64,000 nt of DNA from UBA1422 sp963676385 (GCA_963676385.2 CAXXMM010000006.1:1-64000); one strand, 5' to 3'. Counted from the first letter of the stretch, positions 17,532 to 24,904 are shown. The notes: a model not told the origin generated them from the letters alone. Program-made: numbers and translations.

Positions 17532-17780
17532 TAAAAAGCACACCAAAAGTGCACTTTCTTAAATCGCTTATTCTGTTATAGCATCCGTTCCCTATTATCA
17601 TAACTCCCCCCTAACTTTGAATCTAACATCAGTTTAAATGTTTTCGCGCCCCAACGCAACCCACAAATTGTTCCCCCCAAAGATTGGATAAAAATACTTT
17701 TGTCAAATTTCCGCGAATGCCAATACCCACTTATGACCTGTTATGATGAGCTATGACAGAGTTTTACATCAATTTTTTTC
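17532..17780 (-). repeat. repeat R1, copy c (long)
   Basis: Hairpin AAGCACACCAAAAGTGCACTTT, then the long R1 flank (GCATCCGTTCCCTATTATC, AACTCCCCCC, CAACGCAACCC). It then has ACTTATGACCTGTTATGATG and ATGACAGAGTTTTAC, which are also found after the tRNA-Ser fragment at 20817. It therefore holds the same two element ends as the junction at 20584-20965, but the tRNA core between them is lost. Confidence 0.65.
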
Positions 17781-17906
17781 GTATACCAAGGTGTGATTTC
17801 AGAAATCAATCTAATCAACCGGCTATTTGGTTTTGCATAAAATTATGCTGGGTTTAGGTGAGTTTATGCCTTGTTGTTGGGTTGAAAATTATTTGCAACA
17901 CTATCC
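17781..17906 (+). mobile_element. IS6-family right-end remnant with transposase C-terminus
   Basis: In frame it reads VISEINLINRLFGFA stop, matching the transposase C-terminus of the element at 19105 (VISEIKLINQLFGVA). It is followed by the same non-coding tail and the right terminal repeat ATTATTTGCAACACTATCC. The rest of the element is gone. Confidence 0.75.
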
Positions 17907-17948
17907 AACTACTTTGGAGTCGTTTGTAACTCTGTCCTCCTACCAATC

Positions 17949-19043
17949 TTATATTTCTATAATTTCCGGTGGGAATACTGTTGTGGCATTCACCCAGACG
18001 GAGTACGTTCCTTCTGCAAGGCTTCGAGGCCGTTCAAACACCTTGGGTTTCAGCATTGTCGGCGGAAGTTCGATACCGAGTCGGGATGCAATTCGTTCAG
18101 CTTTGAGATTGTCTTCTACATCCAGCCCGCTACAAAGGAAAGTGATATACTTCGGGCCATCGTTCCATACCATTAAGTGGACTTCCAAAGTCCCCTTCTC
18201 AGTCAAATAGATTTCTCGGTATAGAAAGCGGCAGTCCGAAAGGATGTTCCCATCAGGTTCTAATGTGGGTTCGATGCAAATGCCATCATCAAATTCAAGG
18301 AAGGTGGAATTCTGTAAAACGACTCGAGTGTATGGCGTGATTTCCGGTTGGCGGCATTCTCCATCTAAGGCAAGCAACATTTCGATGTCATTGCCCTGAG
18401 GCTGGATTGCTAGAACGGATGCATCATGATATTCCAAAGCAGTTGCGACTTCCGATGGAAGCTTATCCTCTTCTCTGTTTATTGCATTCCACGCGTGTTT
18501 TGTCATCCGATCATACTCTTTGCTGTTCTTTTCTTCTTCAACTTTCAGGCGACGATATGCATCCGCAGGAATCAAATCCAATGCAAGAAGTCTTGAATCA
18601 ACTTCTTCAAAAATCCATTCAGGATAATGGTCTCTAAGGTATTTCTTCACATCCTCATATACTTCGTTAAAGTCAAGAATCAGGGCATCCGCATCAAACG
18701 GCTCGCGGTTGGCGAAATCGCGCATCGCCCTAGCTTGTTCCGCTTCCAGATAATCGCGTAATTCCGTTTTTGTGGCCGGGTCGAAAGAGAAACCCGTTTC
18801 CTCGTCAATAATCGACCAATCCTTCAGATTAAAATCAGCCTTATCAAGAAGCTCCAAACGGTAATCGTCGTCTGGTACAGAGTTGTATTCCCTCTTCGCA
18901 TCAGTAATACGCCTTATGAGCGCCTTGTTGTAAAACTTTTTTATCTCGGCTTCTGAATATGCTTTTTGCCGAATTTTCTTCACGCATAGCGTATAATCAG
19001 TCTCCTGTGCCAGTTTGTACCACTCTTTTGTCAGATATTTCAT
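17949..19043 (-). CDS. DUF4085-like protein
   Basis: A 364-residue cytoplasmic protein. The start MKYLTKEWYKLAQ and the length fit the DUF4085 family, which has no known role. The N-terminal half is highly charged and helical; the C-terminal half holds beta-rich segments with several acidic clusters. No membrane segment or catalytic motif is visible. ATG 19043 follows AGAAGGAG at good spacing; an upstream in-frame start lacks one. It is placed between two IS6-type remnants (17781-17906 and 19105-19509), so it may have travelled with them. Confidence 0.75.
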   Translation of the reverse strand: MKYLTKEWYKLAQETDYTLCVKKIRQKAYSEAEIKKFYNKALIRRITDAKREYNSVPDDDYRLELLDKADFNLKDWSIIDEETGFSFDPATKTELRDYLEAEQARAMRDFANREPFDADALILDFNEVYEDVKKYLRDHYPEWIFEEVDSRLLALDLIPADAYRRLKVEEEKNSKEYDRMTKHAWNAINREEDKLPSEVATALEYHDASVLAIQPQGNDIEMLLALDGECRQPEITPYTRVVLQNSTFLEFDDGICIEPTLEPDGNILSDCRFLYREIYLTEKGTLEVHLMVWNDGPKYITFLCSGLDVEDNLKAERIASRLGIELPPTMLKPKVFERPRSLAEGTYSVWVNATTVFPPEIIEI

Positions 19044-19104
19044 TTTGTTTTCTCCTTCTAATCCTATAAAGTTGATATTCCGGCAGCAACGATATGACAA
19101 TCAA

Positions 19105-19509
19105 GGTTCTGTTGCAAAAAATCTTTGCTATTTCTCACAACTGCCACGACTGTTATAATTGTACCATTATTGCACCAGGAAGGAAACAAACATGGCTGAA
19201 AGCTTATCTAAATGGAAACACTTCGAATCTGATATTATTCTGCTATGTGTCAGATGGTATTTGAAGTACCCTCTTTTCTTTAAGAAAATAGTCCAACCCA
19301 TGATGGGATTTCATAGTTACAAATCCGCTTGCGCAACCCTTTCTGGAATCGAGGTTATGCACATGATCCACAAAGGGCAAGCCGGCACATCAGATGTTAT
19401 TTCCGAAATCAAGCTGATTAATCAGCTGTTTGGTGTTGCATAAAATTAGGCTGCGATTTGGGTACGTTTATGCGTTGAGTTTGATGTCGAGATTATTTGC
19501 AACACTACC
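19105..19509 (+). mobile_element. internally deleted IS6-family element (about 405 bp)
   Basis: Left end GGTTCTGTTGCAAAAAATC, right end ATTATTTGCAACACTACC (imperfect inverted repeats of the IS6 type). Between them is one 83-codon ORF (ATG 19192 to 19443) fusing the transposase N-terminus (SKWKHFESDIILLCVRWYL) directly to its C-terminus (GIEVMHMIHKGQAG, then INQLFGVA). The DDE catalytic core is absent, so the element cannot transpose alone but could be moved in trans like a MITE. The flanking 8 bases do not form a target duplication. Ends of the same type are scattered at 5.3, 10.7, 16.3, 17.8, 20.5, 21.8 and 22.4 kb. Confidence 0.88.
19192..19443 (+). pseudogene. IS6-family transposase, catalytic core deleted
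   Basis: 83 codons with an in-frame internal deletion. Residues 1-30 are the N-terminal part of an IS6/IS26-type transposase and the last 50 residues are its C-terminus. All three DDE residues fall in the missing part. AGGAAGG lies upstream of the ATG. Confidence 0.85.
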
Positions 19510-19792
19510 TTTTTGCCCTCGTTCCATCGAAATTAAAGGCTTCACAAATCCCTTGCCGGAATGCCAGAATCAGGGCAACGCGGAACGCATAAAAGAATAA
19601 ACTAATCGCTACCATTACTGTTACATCCACAGTGAATTCAGGCAAAATGGGAACATCAATCATTGCACTTAAGTGACTGCAGAAAACAGTTCATTATTGG
19701 TAAAACTTGACTTTAGTCGATATAGGCATAGAATTAGGGTATATTCATTAATTTATTTACAACAAGGCCTATGGCCAAAAGGAGTGTTTTTC

Positions 19793-20389
19793 ATGGAAGA
19801 ATCCGTTTTAAAAGCAACTATAAGAACTGACAAGCTCAATAAAGTCCGAAATGCAGGTTTTATTCCAGGCGTTCTTAACAGGACTGGTGAAGCTTCTACC
19901 TCCGTACAATTCGAAAGCATAGCTTTGAATAAAGTTATCTCCAAACATGGAGACAAAGCCAAAATATGGATAGAATTCGGTACTGATAAGAACTTTGGTT
20001 TCATTAAAGAAGTTCAGAGATTTCCCATTGACGGGAAATTAATGCACATTACTATGCAATTGGTAACCAAAGATCAAGCGGTAAAAATGCAATTCCCTGT
20101 TTCCTATCATGGGCAAGATGAATTGGAACATAGCTTTCTACGAGTGCACGTGTTCAAATCAGAAATCGAAGTCTTTGGAAACGCCGAACTGATGCCTGAT
20201 GCGGTAGTTATCGACATCTCCAAAAAAGTATTAGGTGACAATATCACTGCCAGTGATTTTAATTTACCTAAAGGGTTGAAAATACTTGATACGGAAAATG
20301 AAATATATGCCAGCATCAAAGCTATGAAGGAAGCAGAAGCGGAAGAGCCTGTAGTTGTTGCTCCTGAAGAGGCAGTCACAGAAGAATAG
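19793..20389 (+). CDS. rplY: 50S ribosomal protein L25 / general stress protein Ctc
   Basis: A 198-residue L25 of the long Ctc type: an N-terminal 5S rRNA-binding domain (VLKATIRTDKLNKVRNAGFIPGVLN, residues 5-95) and a C-terminal TL5-like beta domain. An acidic, Ala/Glu-rich tail (EAEAEEPVVVAPEEAVTEE) completes it. The usual RxxGxxP site is VRNAGFIPGVL. ATG 19793 follows AAAGGAGTG. A strong terminator follows at 20423. Unusually for a core gene it lies between IS6-type remnants and inside the tRNA-Ser accessory region, so it may be an extra copy or have been surrounded by insertions. Confidence 0.92.
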   Translation: MEESVLKATIRTDKLNKVRNAGFIPGVLNRTGEASTSVQFESIALNKVISKHGDKAKIWIEFGTDKNFGFIKEVQRFPIDGKLMHITMQLVTKDQAVKMQFPVSYHGQDELEHSFLRVHVFKSEIEVFGNAELMPDAVVIDISKKVLGDNITASDFNLPKGLKILDTENEIYASIKAMKEAEAEEPVVVAPEEAVTEE

Positions 20390-20422
20390 CATCACAAAAC
20401 TAACTAAAAGTACATTGCATAT

Positions 20423-20466
20423 AAAAGTAGCCATTCAGGTTTGTAGTACTGATTGGCTGCTTTTTT
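20423..20466 (+). terminator. intrinsic terminator of rplY
   Basis: AGTAGCCATTCAG and CTGATTGGCTGCT pair around a 10-base loop with one mismatch, followed by a T run. An IS6 terminal repeat (20467) begins right after the T run. Confidence 0.9.
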
Positions 20467-20510
20467 GGTTCTGTTGCAAAAAATCTTTACTATTTCTCGC
20501 AATATGCTTC
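20467..20510 (+). mobile_element. IS6-family left-end remnant
   Basis: GGTTCTGTTGCAAAAAATC plus TTTACTATTTCTCGCAA matches the left end of the element at 19105, then similarity stops. A solo end, abutting the rplY terminator. Confidence 0.7.
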
Positions 20511-20583
20511 TTTTTGATATTAAAATACACATGAACTGAATTGTAACTAAAGTAAATCTATTATTATAGAGGACATGGGTCTA

Positions 20584-20816
20584 CAAAAAAAGCACACCAA
20601 GAGTGCACTTTCAAAAATCTCTTATTCTCTTTAAGCATCCAAACCCTAATCTCATAAATCCCCCAGTACCAATACTTCTGCTCTTATGATAATCGGTTTT
20701 CTAGTCCAACGCAACCCTCAAAATCCCCCCCCCAAATATTGTGAAAAAAATAATTACGTCAAAATGTTGTCAAAAAAGGAAATAACCACTGAAAACGTTG
20801 AAATTTCAATGTTTTT
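20584..20816 (-). repeat. repeat R1, copy d, joined to a tRNA-Ser 3' end
   Basis: Hairpin AGCACACCAAGAGTGCACTT, the R1 flank, and a distal part shared closely with copy e at 23747-23972: GTCAAAATGTTGTCAAAAAA, then AAAACGTTGAAATTTCAATG. On the minus strand the last hairpin is a terminator directly behind a tRNA-Ser CCA end. Confidence 0.75.
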
Positions 20817-20840
20817 TTGGCGGAGGACATGGGACTCGAA
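20817..20840 (-). other. att-like direct repeat: 24-bp copy of the tRNA-Ser 3' end
   Basis: These 24 bases are identical to 24172-24195, the last 23 bases of the tRNA-Ser gene including CCA plus one flanking base. Such direct repeats are the usual attL/attR of elements integrated by tyrosine recombinases into tRNA 3' ends. An integrase gene fragment follows 100 bases further on. Confidence 0.85.
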
Positions 20841-20937
20841 TGTGCTGGCTAGCTTATGTTGCCTACGTGTAACCAGGGCTGAAGTGGCATTTCTCATCAT
20901 TCTAGAATATGGTTTCTAGTCCCGCTTATGACCTGTT

Positions 20938-21678
20938 ATGATGGGTTATGACAGAGTTTTACGTCATTTTTTACGTCACGTTCGTGAGATGGCGAAACTC
21001 ATATGTCTACATGGTGAAACCTGTAGGTTTTTGATTTTATTGGCAGCTATCTTTGCTTGCCACAATTCCTTACATCCCCCTGAGAGGGAGTTTAAGTTCA
21101 AGATTGCAATCTACATCGCCCTCTTCGCCGGACTCCGCAAAAGCGAGATTTTGGGCCTTGATTGGGAACATTTTAATCCGGTTAAGCAGTCACTTCGGAT
21201 TGAGCAGACTAGGCTTATAGGAAGGGCAGTTGGCGTGTATACGGACTCCACCAAAACCCTCAAATCTGTCCGGACCATTACCATCCCGGTAGAACTTTCC
21301 AATATGCTAAGCACCCTAAAAGCACAACAAGAAAAGACTGCAGAACTCCTAGGAGGCGAATGGGATTACTCCCCTGCTATCATGCGCGGGGACTTCGGAC
21401 GTTCCCTCTATCCCCAGGTGCTGACCCGCTGGTTTACTAGATTTCAAAAGCAACATGGGCTGCGGTACGTTGGGCTCCATGGGCTACGGCATACCCACAC
21501 TTCTATGCTGGCTTACCTGAACACCGATAAGATGCTTATTAGCAAACGATTAGGGCATTCTCAGTTATCTACCACCCTCAACATCTACACTCACCTATTC
21601 GATGAAGTAGACAATACAGCGGCTGCATTATCCAGTGAGTTTTTGCCGAAGAGGGATTTAGCATCCGCTCAGAACTGA
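20938..21678 (+). pseudogene. phage/ICE-type tyrosine integrase, N-terminus replaced
   Basis: The reading frame from about codon 46 is the catalytic domain of a Tn916/phage-type tyrosine recombinase: Arg in ALFAGLRKSEILGL, then HGLRHTH (HxxR), LGHSQLSTT (His) and the nucleophile in NIYTHL (Tyr). All catalytic residues are present. The core-binding and arm-binding N-terminal domains (normally some 170 residues) are missing. The first 45 codons instead translate repeat sequence, including a copy of the direct-repeat box (20994-21023). It lies just inside the tRNA-Ser 24-bp repeat, where an integrase is expected. A stray recombinase fragment, probably inactive. Confidence 0.88.
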
Positions 21679-21749
21679 ATTTCGGAAAATCTCCGCAAAC
21701 AAAAAGCACCTCTTGGGTTGAATGAACAACTTTCGGGGTGCTCGTCTGC

Positions 21750-21775
21750 GGGGTTATGAATTATTTGCAATATAA
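21750..21775 (+). mobile_element. possible IS6 right-end scar
   Basis: GGGTTATGAATTATTTGCAA resembles the right end of the 19105 element, but the last bases differ. A weak match. Confidence 0.3.
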
Positions 21776-21788
21776 CTCGAAATATTCT

Positions 21789-21956
21789 TTATTGCTCTTT
21801 GTGATCAAGATTCTCCATTAGCAGGGCCAACTTTTGCTCGATTCTTACATGCACCTTGTATAGTTTTACAAAGTACAAAATGATGCCCCCGATAATTGCC
21901 ACATAAATGAATAGCAGTATAAAGGTTGGTGAAAAATCAATAATATTTGCTGACAT
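21789..21956 (-). CDS. small membrane protein (55 aa)
   Basis: A 55-codon ORF, one base after the stop of paralogue 2 of the mini coiled-coil family. It has one membrane segment (about residues 9-31, SPTFILLFIYVAIIGGIILYFV) and a short amphipathic tail (VRIEQKLALLMENLDHKEQ). GAGGTATGAT within the preceding gene is a suitable ribosome site. The build (TM then short helix) mirrors the gene before it, so the two products may pair. A similar but shortened hydrophobic reading frame follows paralogue 1 (15247-15321). Confidence 0.65.
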   Translation of the reverse strand: MSANIIDFSPTFILLFIYVAIIGGIILYFVKLYKVHVRIEQKLALLMENLDHKEQ

Positions 21957-21957
21957 A

Positions 21958-22161
21958 TCATACCTCCTCTTTGTTCCCTTTACTTATTTCAAGAAGCTGG
22001 TTAGCCTTCTCTTCCAAATCTTTGTTTTTTGTAATCAACTGCTGGAGCATTTGGTCCTTATAGTCAGACCTGCGTTTGAAGACCCTCCATATAAAGAAAA
22101 TAATTCCAAATAGTATTAAAGCATTTAAAATAACTGGTCCAAAAGTAAATAAAACGTCCAT
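21958..22161 (-). CDS. mini membrane/coiled-coil protein, paralogue 2
   Basis: A 67-residue protein nearly identical to paralogue 1 for its first 28 residues (MDVLFTFGPVILNALILFGI) and similar to the end. One N-terminal membrane segment and a C-terminal coiled coil (MLQQLITKNKDLEEKANQLLE). The DNA is also conserved upstream: ribosome site, -10 box and 22-bp-period direct repeat. A remnant of a vanZ 3' end lies ahead of the repeat, as in paralogue 1, so an ancestral vanZ-mini protein pair was duplicated and the vanZ here was later deleted. It is tightly coupled with the 55-aa membrane protein downstream. Confidence 0.8.
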   Translation of the reverse strand: MDVLFTFGPVILNALILFGIIFFIWRVFKRRSDYKDQMLQQLITKNKDLEEKANQLLEISKGNKEEV

Positions 22162-22197
22162 AAAGATCTCCCTCTTGAGTATGTACTCATTATAATA

Positions 22198-22265
22198 ATT
22201 GTATCATATGTTCCCCAACAAATTCGTCAGATGGTGAAACTCATATGTCTGCAGGGTGAAAGTCG
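22198..22265 (-). promoter_or_regulatory. 22-bp-period direct repeat and -10 box upstream of paralogue 2
   Basis: Minus strand: CGACTTTCACCCT (degenerate copy) and TGAGTTTCACCAT at a 22-bp period, then 27 bases, then TACAAT (22203-22198). Same geometry as at 15574-15641, and no -35 hexamer. Confidence 0.6.
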
Positions 22266-22307
22266 TAGGTTTTTGATTCTGTTGGCCGATTTTGGAAGCT
22301 GTAAAGG

Positions 22308-22338
22308 CCCTCCCACCATAATGGCGATGCCAGGCGGG
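22308..22338 (-). repeat. hairpin repeat R2, copy c
   Basis: Minus strand: CCCGCC arm, TGGCATCGCCATTATGGT loop, GGGAGGG arm with one mismatch. It sits between a vanZ remnant and an IS6 right end, like copy b. Confidence 0.6.
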
Positions 22339-22344
22339 TTGCTT

Positions 22345-22389
22345 GTTTTATTTATTGAGGTTGGCGTTGAAATTATTTGCAACACTACC
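22345..22389 (+). mobile_element. IS6-family right-end scar
   Basis: Ends in AAATTATTTGCAACACTACC, the right terminal repeat of the 19105 element, preceded by about 25 bases of related tail. No transposase sequence. Confidence 0.65.
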
Positions 22390-22487
22390 CTTTCTTGATA
22401 CTATACCGCACTAAGGAATTGTGGTCCGCTTTTTTGAACAGTGACACATGTTGCATACACTTTTTTAACAATTATTCTCAAATAGCC

Positions 22488-23639
22488 TTAAAGCTGATTT
22501 TTCTTTAACTCTTCAATGAACTCATACCCTTTTTGGGAAACTACGAAAACTTCTCCTGTTGAACCCTTCTCTGTAATAAACTCATTCAACAACAGTTCTT
22601 CGAAGCACTTTTCCCATTCTGCGACATCTCTCCGTTTCTGGGAAATAACGAATTCTTTTCTACCAGCTTGCAGTTGGAAACCCGAAAAGGAACTAGTCTT
22701 AATTATAGTTCCATCCTCGTCTTCACAAGCAGTTTGCAATAAAGATTCTGCACCACGGCTTATTTTTTGTATGGGTGATTTGATTTGTGTAATTGATTCG
22801 ATAAATTCATCTCGCTTGTTTTCCCAACGAACACCATTTGTTGGGGATAAATCAAACTCTCTCACCAATATTTCTTTCAGTTGATTGAGTTTATCCTTCA
22901 CTTCAAGAATATCAACATCAAATTTCAAGCCTATTTGTCTTGGGTTGACAGCACCTTCAATTTCACAAAATTCAAAACCCGGGTGTAAAATTATCGTATA
23001 CTTATTCTGCAGCACCCAGGCTGCTCCCATTTCGTTCAAACATGGAACACTTTTATAATAATTCCTAGATAATATTAAAAACACATGTAAATTATGGTTT
23101 TCAAACTGTTCCTTAAGATAGTCATAGATATCCATATCTATAGGGATTCCAAAACCCGATACCGAAGAGCAAATAATATGTTCTTCAGTCAAACCAATAT
23201 TTTCGAGGAATCCAACTAGCTTTCCAACAAAGTCATTATCCTCACTAGAATGACTAATGAAAATCTTTGGCCTTTTGGGCAAAGTATTCACTGTTTCCAC
23301 CACTCCAAGTACTTGGTTAGTCTCAGATGAATAGTACTTCCCAATGTTCTTTTTAATCGCTTTTAGATTTGCACTTAACTCGTCAAATGATCTTTCATCA
23401 TGCCAGCCACTAAATTCTTCCTTCAAATGTGCTATTGTGTCCAAGATAAATTTGTCTTTTGTCTTATCATAGATGGACTGTAGCTCCAATAGGAGTTCCT
23501 GCTTCCATTCAATAAATTCAGCTTTATCAGAAATCGTATTCATTAGAGGTGTTCCCAATCCCTCCGTAAAATGAAAATAAGATTTTATTTGGTCGATCTG
23601 ATCAATAAGATTTATCAAATCGGTTTTCATATCTTTCAT
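22488..23639 (-). CDS. TIR-domain protein, probable defence or signalling NADase
   Basis: A 383-residue protein. Residues 1-115 are helical. Residues 122-250 are a TIR domain: KIFISHSSEDNDFVGKLVGFL, the loop region CSSVSGFGIP, and the putative catalytic Glu in CLNEMGAAWVLQ. Residues 280-383 may form a winged-helix-like tail. Bacterial TIR proteins with the Glu cleave NAD or make cyclic ADPR-type signals in antiphage defence. No partner gene of Thoeris, CBASS or Pycsar type is adjacent. The start may be ATG 23639 or 23630. It lies inside the tRNA-Ser element unit, a typical place for defence genes. Confidence 0.8.
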   Translation of the reverse strand: MKDMKTDLINLIDQIDQIKSYFHFTEGLGTPLMNTISDKAEFIEWKQELLLELQSIYDKTKDKFILDTIAHLKEEFSGWHDERSFDELSANLKAIKKNIGKYYSSETNQVLGVVETVNTLPKRPKIFISHSSEDNDFVGKLVGFLENIGLTEEHIICSSVSGFGIPIDMDIYDYLKEQFENHNLHVFLILSRNYYKSVPCLNEMGAAWVLQNKYTIILHPGFEFCEIEGAVNPRQIGLKFDVDILEVKDKLNQLKEILVREFDLSPTNGVRWENKRDEFIESITQIKSPIQKISRGAESLLQTACEDEDGTIIKTSSFSGFQLQAGRKEFVISQKRRDVAEWEKCFEELLLNEFITEKGSTGEVFVVSQKGYEFIEELKKNQL

Positions 23640-23746
23640 CCACCCTTCTCATTTACAACAATTTTTATTTTTCGATTATTGTTTACAACATATAGAATTT
23701 GGATTACGTCAAGATCCTTCTAGCACATTTTGTCTATCATAAGCAA

Positions 23747-23972
23747 GAAAGCCATCTAAAGTGCACTTTCAATTATCGCCTATTATCTTGCAGCATCCAA
23801 ACCCTGATCTCATGAATATCCCCCATACCTTTAACCTATATCAGTTTACTCGATTCTTTATTCCAAATCAATCTATAAAATTGTCCCCAAAAAACATTGC
23901 GAAAAAAATAATTGCGTCAAAATGTTGTCAAAAAAAGAAATAATCAATGAAAACGTTGAAATTTCAATGTTT
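23747..23972 (-). repeat. repeat R1, copy e
   Basis: The R1 unit (AAGTGCACTTTC, CATCCAAACCCTGATCTCAT, then the distal GTCAAAATGTTGTCAAAAAA and AAAACGTTGAAATTTCAATG parts) in the same orientation as copy d. At its end the tRNA-Ser sequence is decayed to GGTGGAGGG. Copies d and e delimit a unit of about 3.2 kb holding the integrase, the mini proteins and the TIR gene. Confidence 0.75.
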
Positions 23973-24126
23973 TTTGGTGGAGGGCAACGTTCGCCTTCGG
24001 CTCACTCCTACGCTCACTTCTGCATTTGTGGTGTTCTCTACGCTGTCCCATTTTGCACTGCGGCTTGCGCCGCGCAAAATGGGCATGGGACTTTCTCACC
24101 CACTTCGTGGCTTCGTTCAACGGTGT
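23973..24126. repeat. GC-rich fold-back element between R1e and the tRNA-Ser terminator
   Basis: It is clearly richer in G+C than its surroundings and full of short palindromes: GCCTTCGGC, and CCCATTTTGC (24047-24056) with GCAAAATGGG (24074-24083) around an inner CGGC-TTGC-GCCG-type hairpin. On the minus strand, GTGGGT and TCCCATG (24091-24111) echo the tRNA-Ser T arm. No ORF here is convincing. A similar element lies next to tRNA-Glu (27040-27200). Confidence 0.55.
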
Positions 24127-24178
24127 CCGCCAATAATAAAAGAGCACCGATAAATCGGTGCTCTTTTATTATTGGCGG
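24127..24178 (-). terminator. perfect 25-bp inverted repeat at the tRNA-Ser 3' end
   Basis: Positions 24127-24151 and 24154-24178 are exact reverse complements around a 2-base centre. The core GAGCACCGAT/ATCGGTGCTC flanked by A/T runs is a strong tRNA terminator. The outer 5 bases pair the tRNA acceptor GGCGG with a distal CCGCC. Confidence 0.9.
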
Positions 24179-24260
24179 AGGACATGGGACTCGAACCCAC
24201 GAGGCTGTTACACCCTACCCGCTTTCCAGGCGGGCTCCTTAGCCACTCGGTCAATCCTCC
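24173..24260 (-). tRNA. tRNA-Ser (GGA)
   Basis: An 88-base tRNA with encoded CCA. The acceptor stem GGAGGAU pairs with GUCCUCC; the anticodon arm is CCCGC-CUGGAAA-GCGGG, giving anticodon GGA. A long variable arm typical of serine tRNAs follows, and then the T arm GUGGG-UUCGAGU-CCCAU. Its 3' end is duplicated at 20817-20840 and is the integration site of the accessory region that lies downstream of it. Confidence 0.95.
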
Positions 24261-24341
24261 GCATAGGCTAAATGTGGCAGTCGTCAGCCGACAGCCACGT
24301 GTCAATATATCACAGAGACAAGATATTTTCAAGGGGAAATC

Positions 24342-24827
24342 TTACTTTTCCGTCATTTCACCGTAAAAAGTTACGGCTCTGGAATCGGTCAACTTCACGA
24401 AGTCCATCAGCTCGTGGCTGTATTCGGAATTCATGAATCGAGAGGTCATCAAAAAGTCTGCAGTTGCTCGGTTATTGGCCACCGGTACGTCATAGACGCA
24501 GGCAATCCGAAGCAGGGCTTTGATGTCCGGATCATGGGGTTGCATTTCTAGTGGGTCGGAAAAAAAGATAAGCATATCCAGATTTCCTTCAGCAATACGC
24601 GCCCCGATTTGTTGGTCGCCGCCAAGGGGTCCACTGATCAGTCGCTCCACCGGAAGTCCGGTTTTGTCTGCTATCAATCGGGCTGTAGTTCCTGTGCCGC
24701 AAAGAAAATGGGTCTTCAGCACGGCCTCGTTGTTTTGGCACCATCGAACCAAGTCATCTTTTAAGTTATCATGGGCAACCAGGGCAATTCGTTTTTGTGC
24801 CCCCATGGTTATTTTTTTTATTGTCAT
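24342..24827 (-). CDS. mgsA: methylglyoxal synthase
   Basis: A 161-residue enzyme converting dihydroxyacetone phosphate to methylglyoxal and phosphate, a bypass of lower glycolysis under phosphate limitation. Visible family marks are IALVAHDNLKDDLV, the phosphate loop CGTGTTARLI, GPLGGDQQIGARI with the catalytic Asp, and LIFFSDPLEMQPHDPDIKALLRIA and VPVANNRATADFL. Length is near the usual 150. AGGAGGTGATAG stands before the ATG. It is in the stable segment between the two tRNA-anchored islands and not in an obvious operon. Confidence 0.95.
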   Translation of the reverse strand: MTIKKITMGAQKRIALVAHDNLKDDLVRWCQNNEAVLKTHFLCGTGTTARLIADKTGLPVERLISGPLGGDQQIGARIAEGNLDMLIFFSDPLEMQPHDPDIKALLRIACVYDVPVANNRATADFLMTSRFMNSEYSHELMDFVKLTDSRAVTFYGEMTEK

Positions 24828-24904
24828 TCTATCACCTCCTTTCAGATATATTATAGGACAAAAACAGCGGGAAGTCCGCTGTTTTTGGAAGAATTAACAC
24901 AATA

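Noticed and set aside
10699..24172. Integron-type cassette array with attC sites
   Set aside because: The hairpin R2 is attractive, but there is no RYYYAAC/GTTRRRY core and the integrase is of the Tn916/phage type, not IntI.
23922..24242. ORFs across the GC-rich fold-back and tRNA-Ser
   Set aside because: They translate palindromes and a tRNA gene; chance frames.
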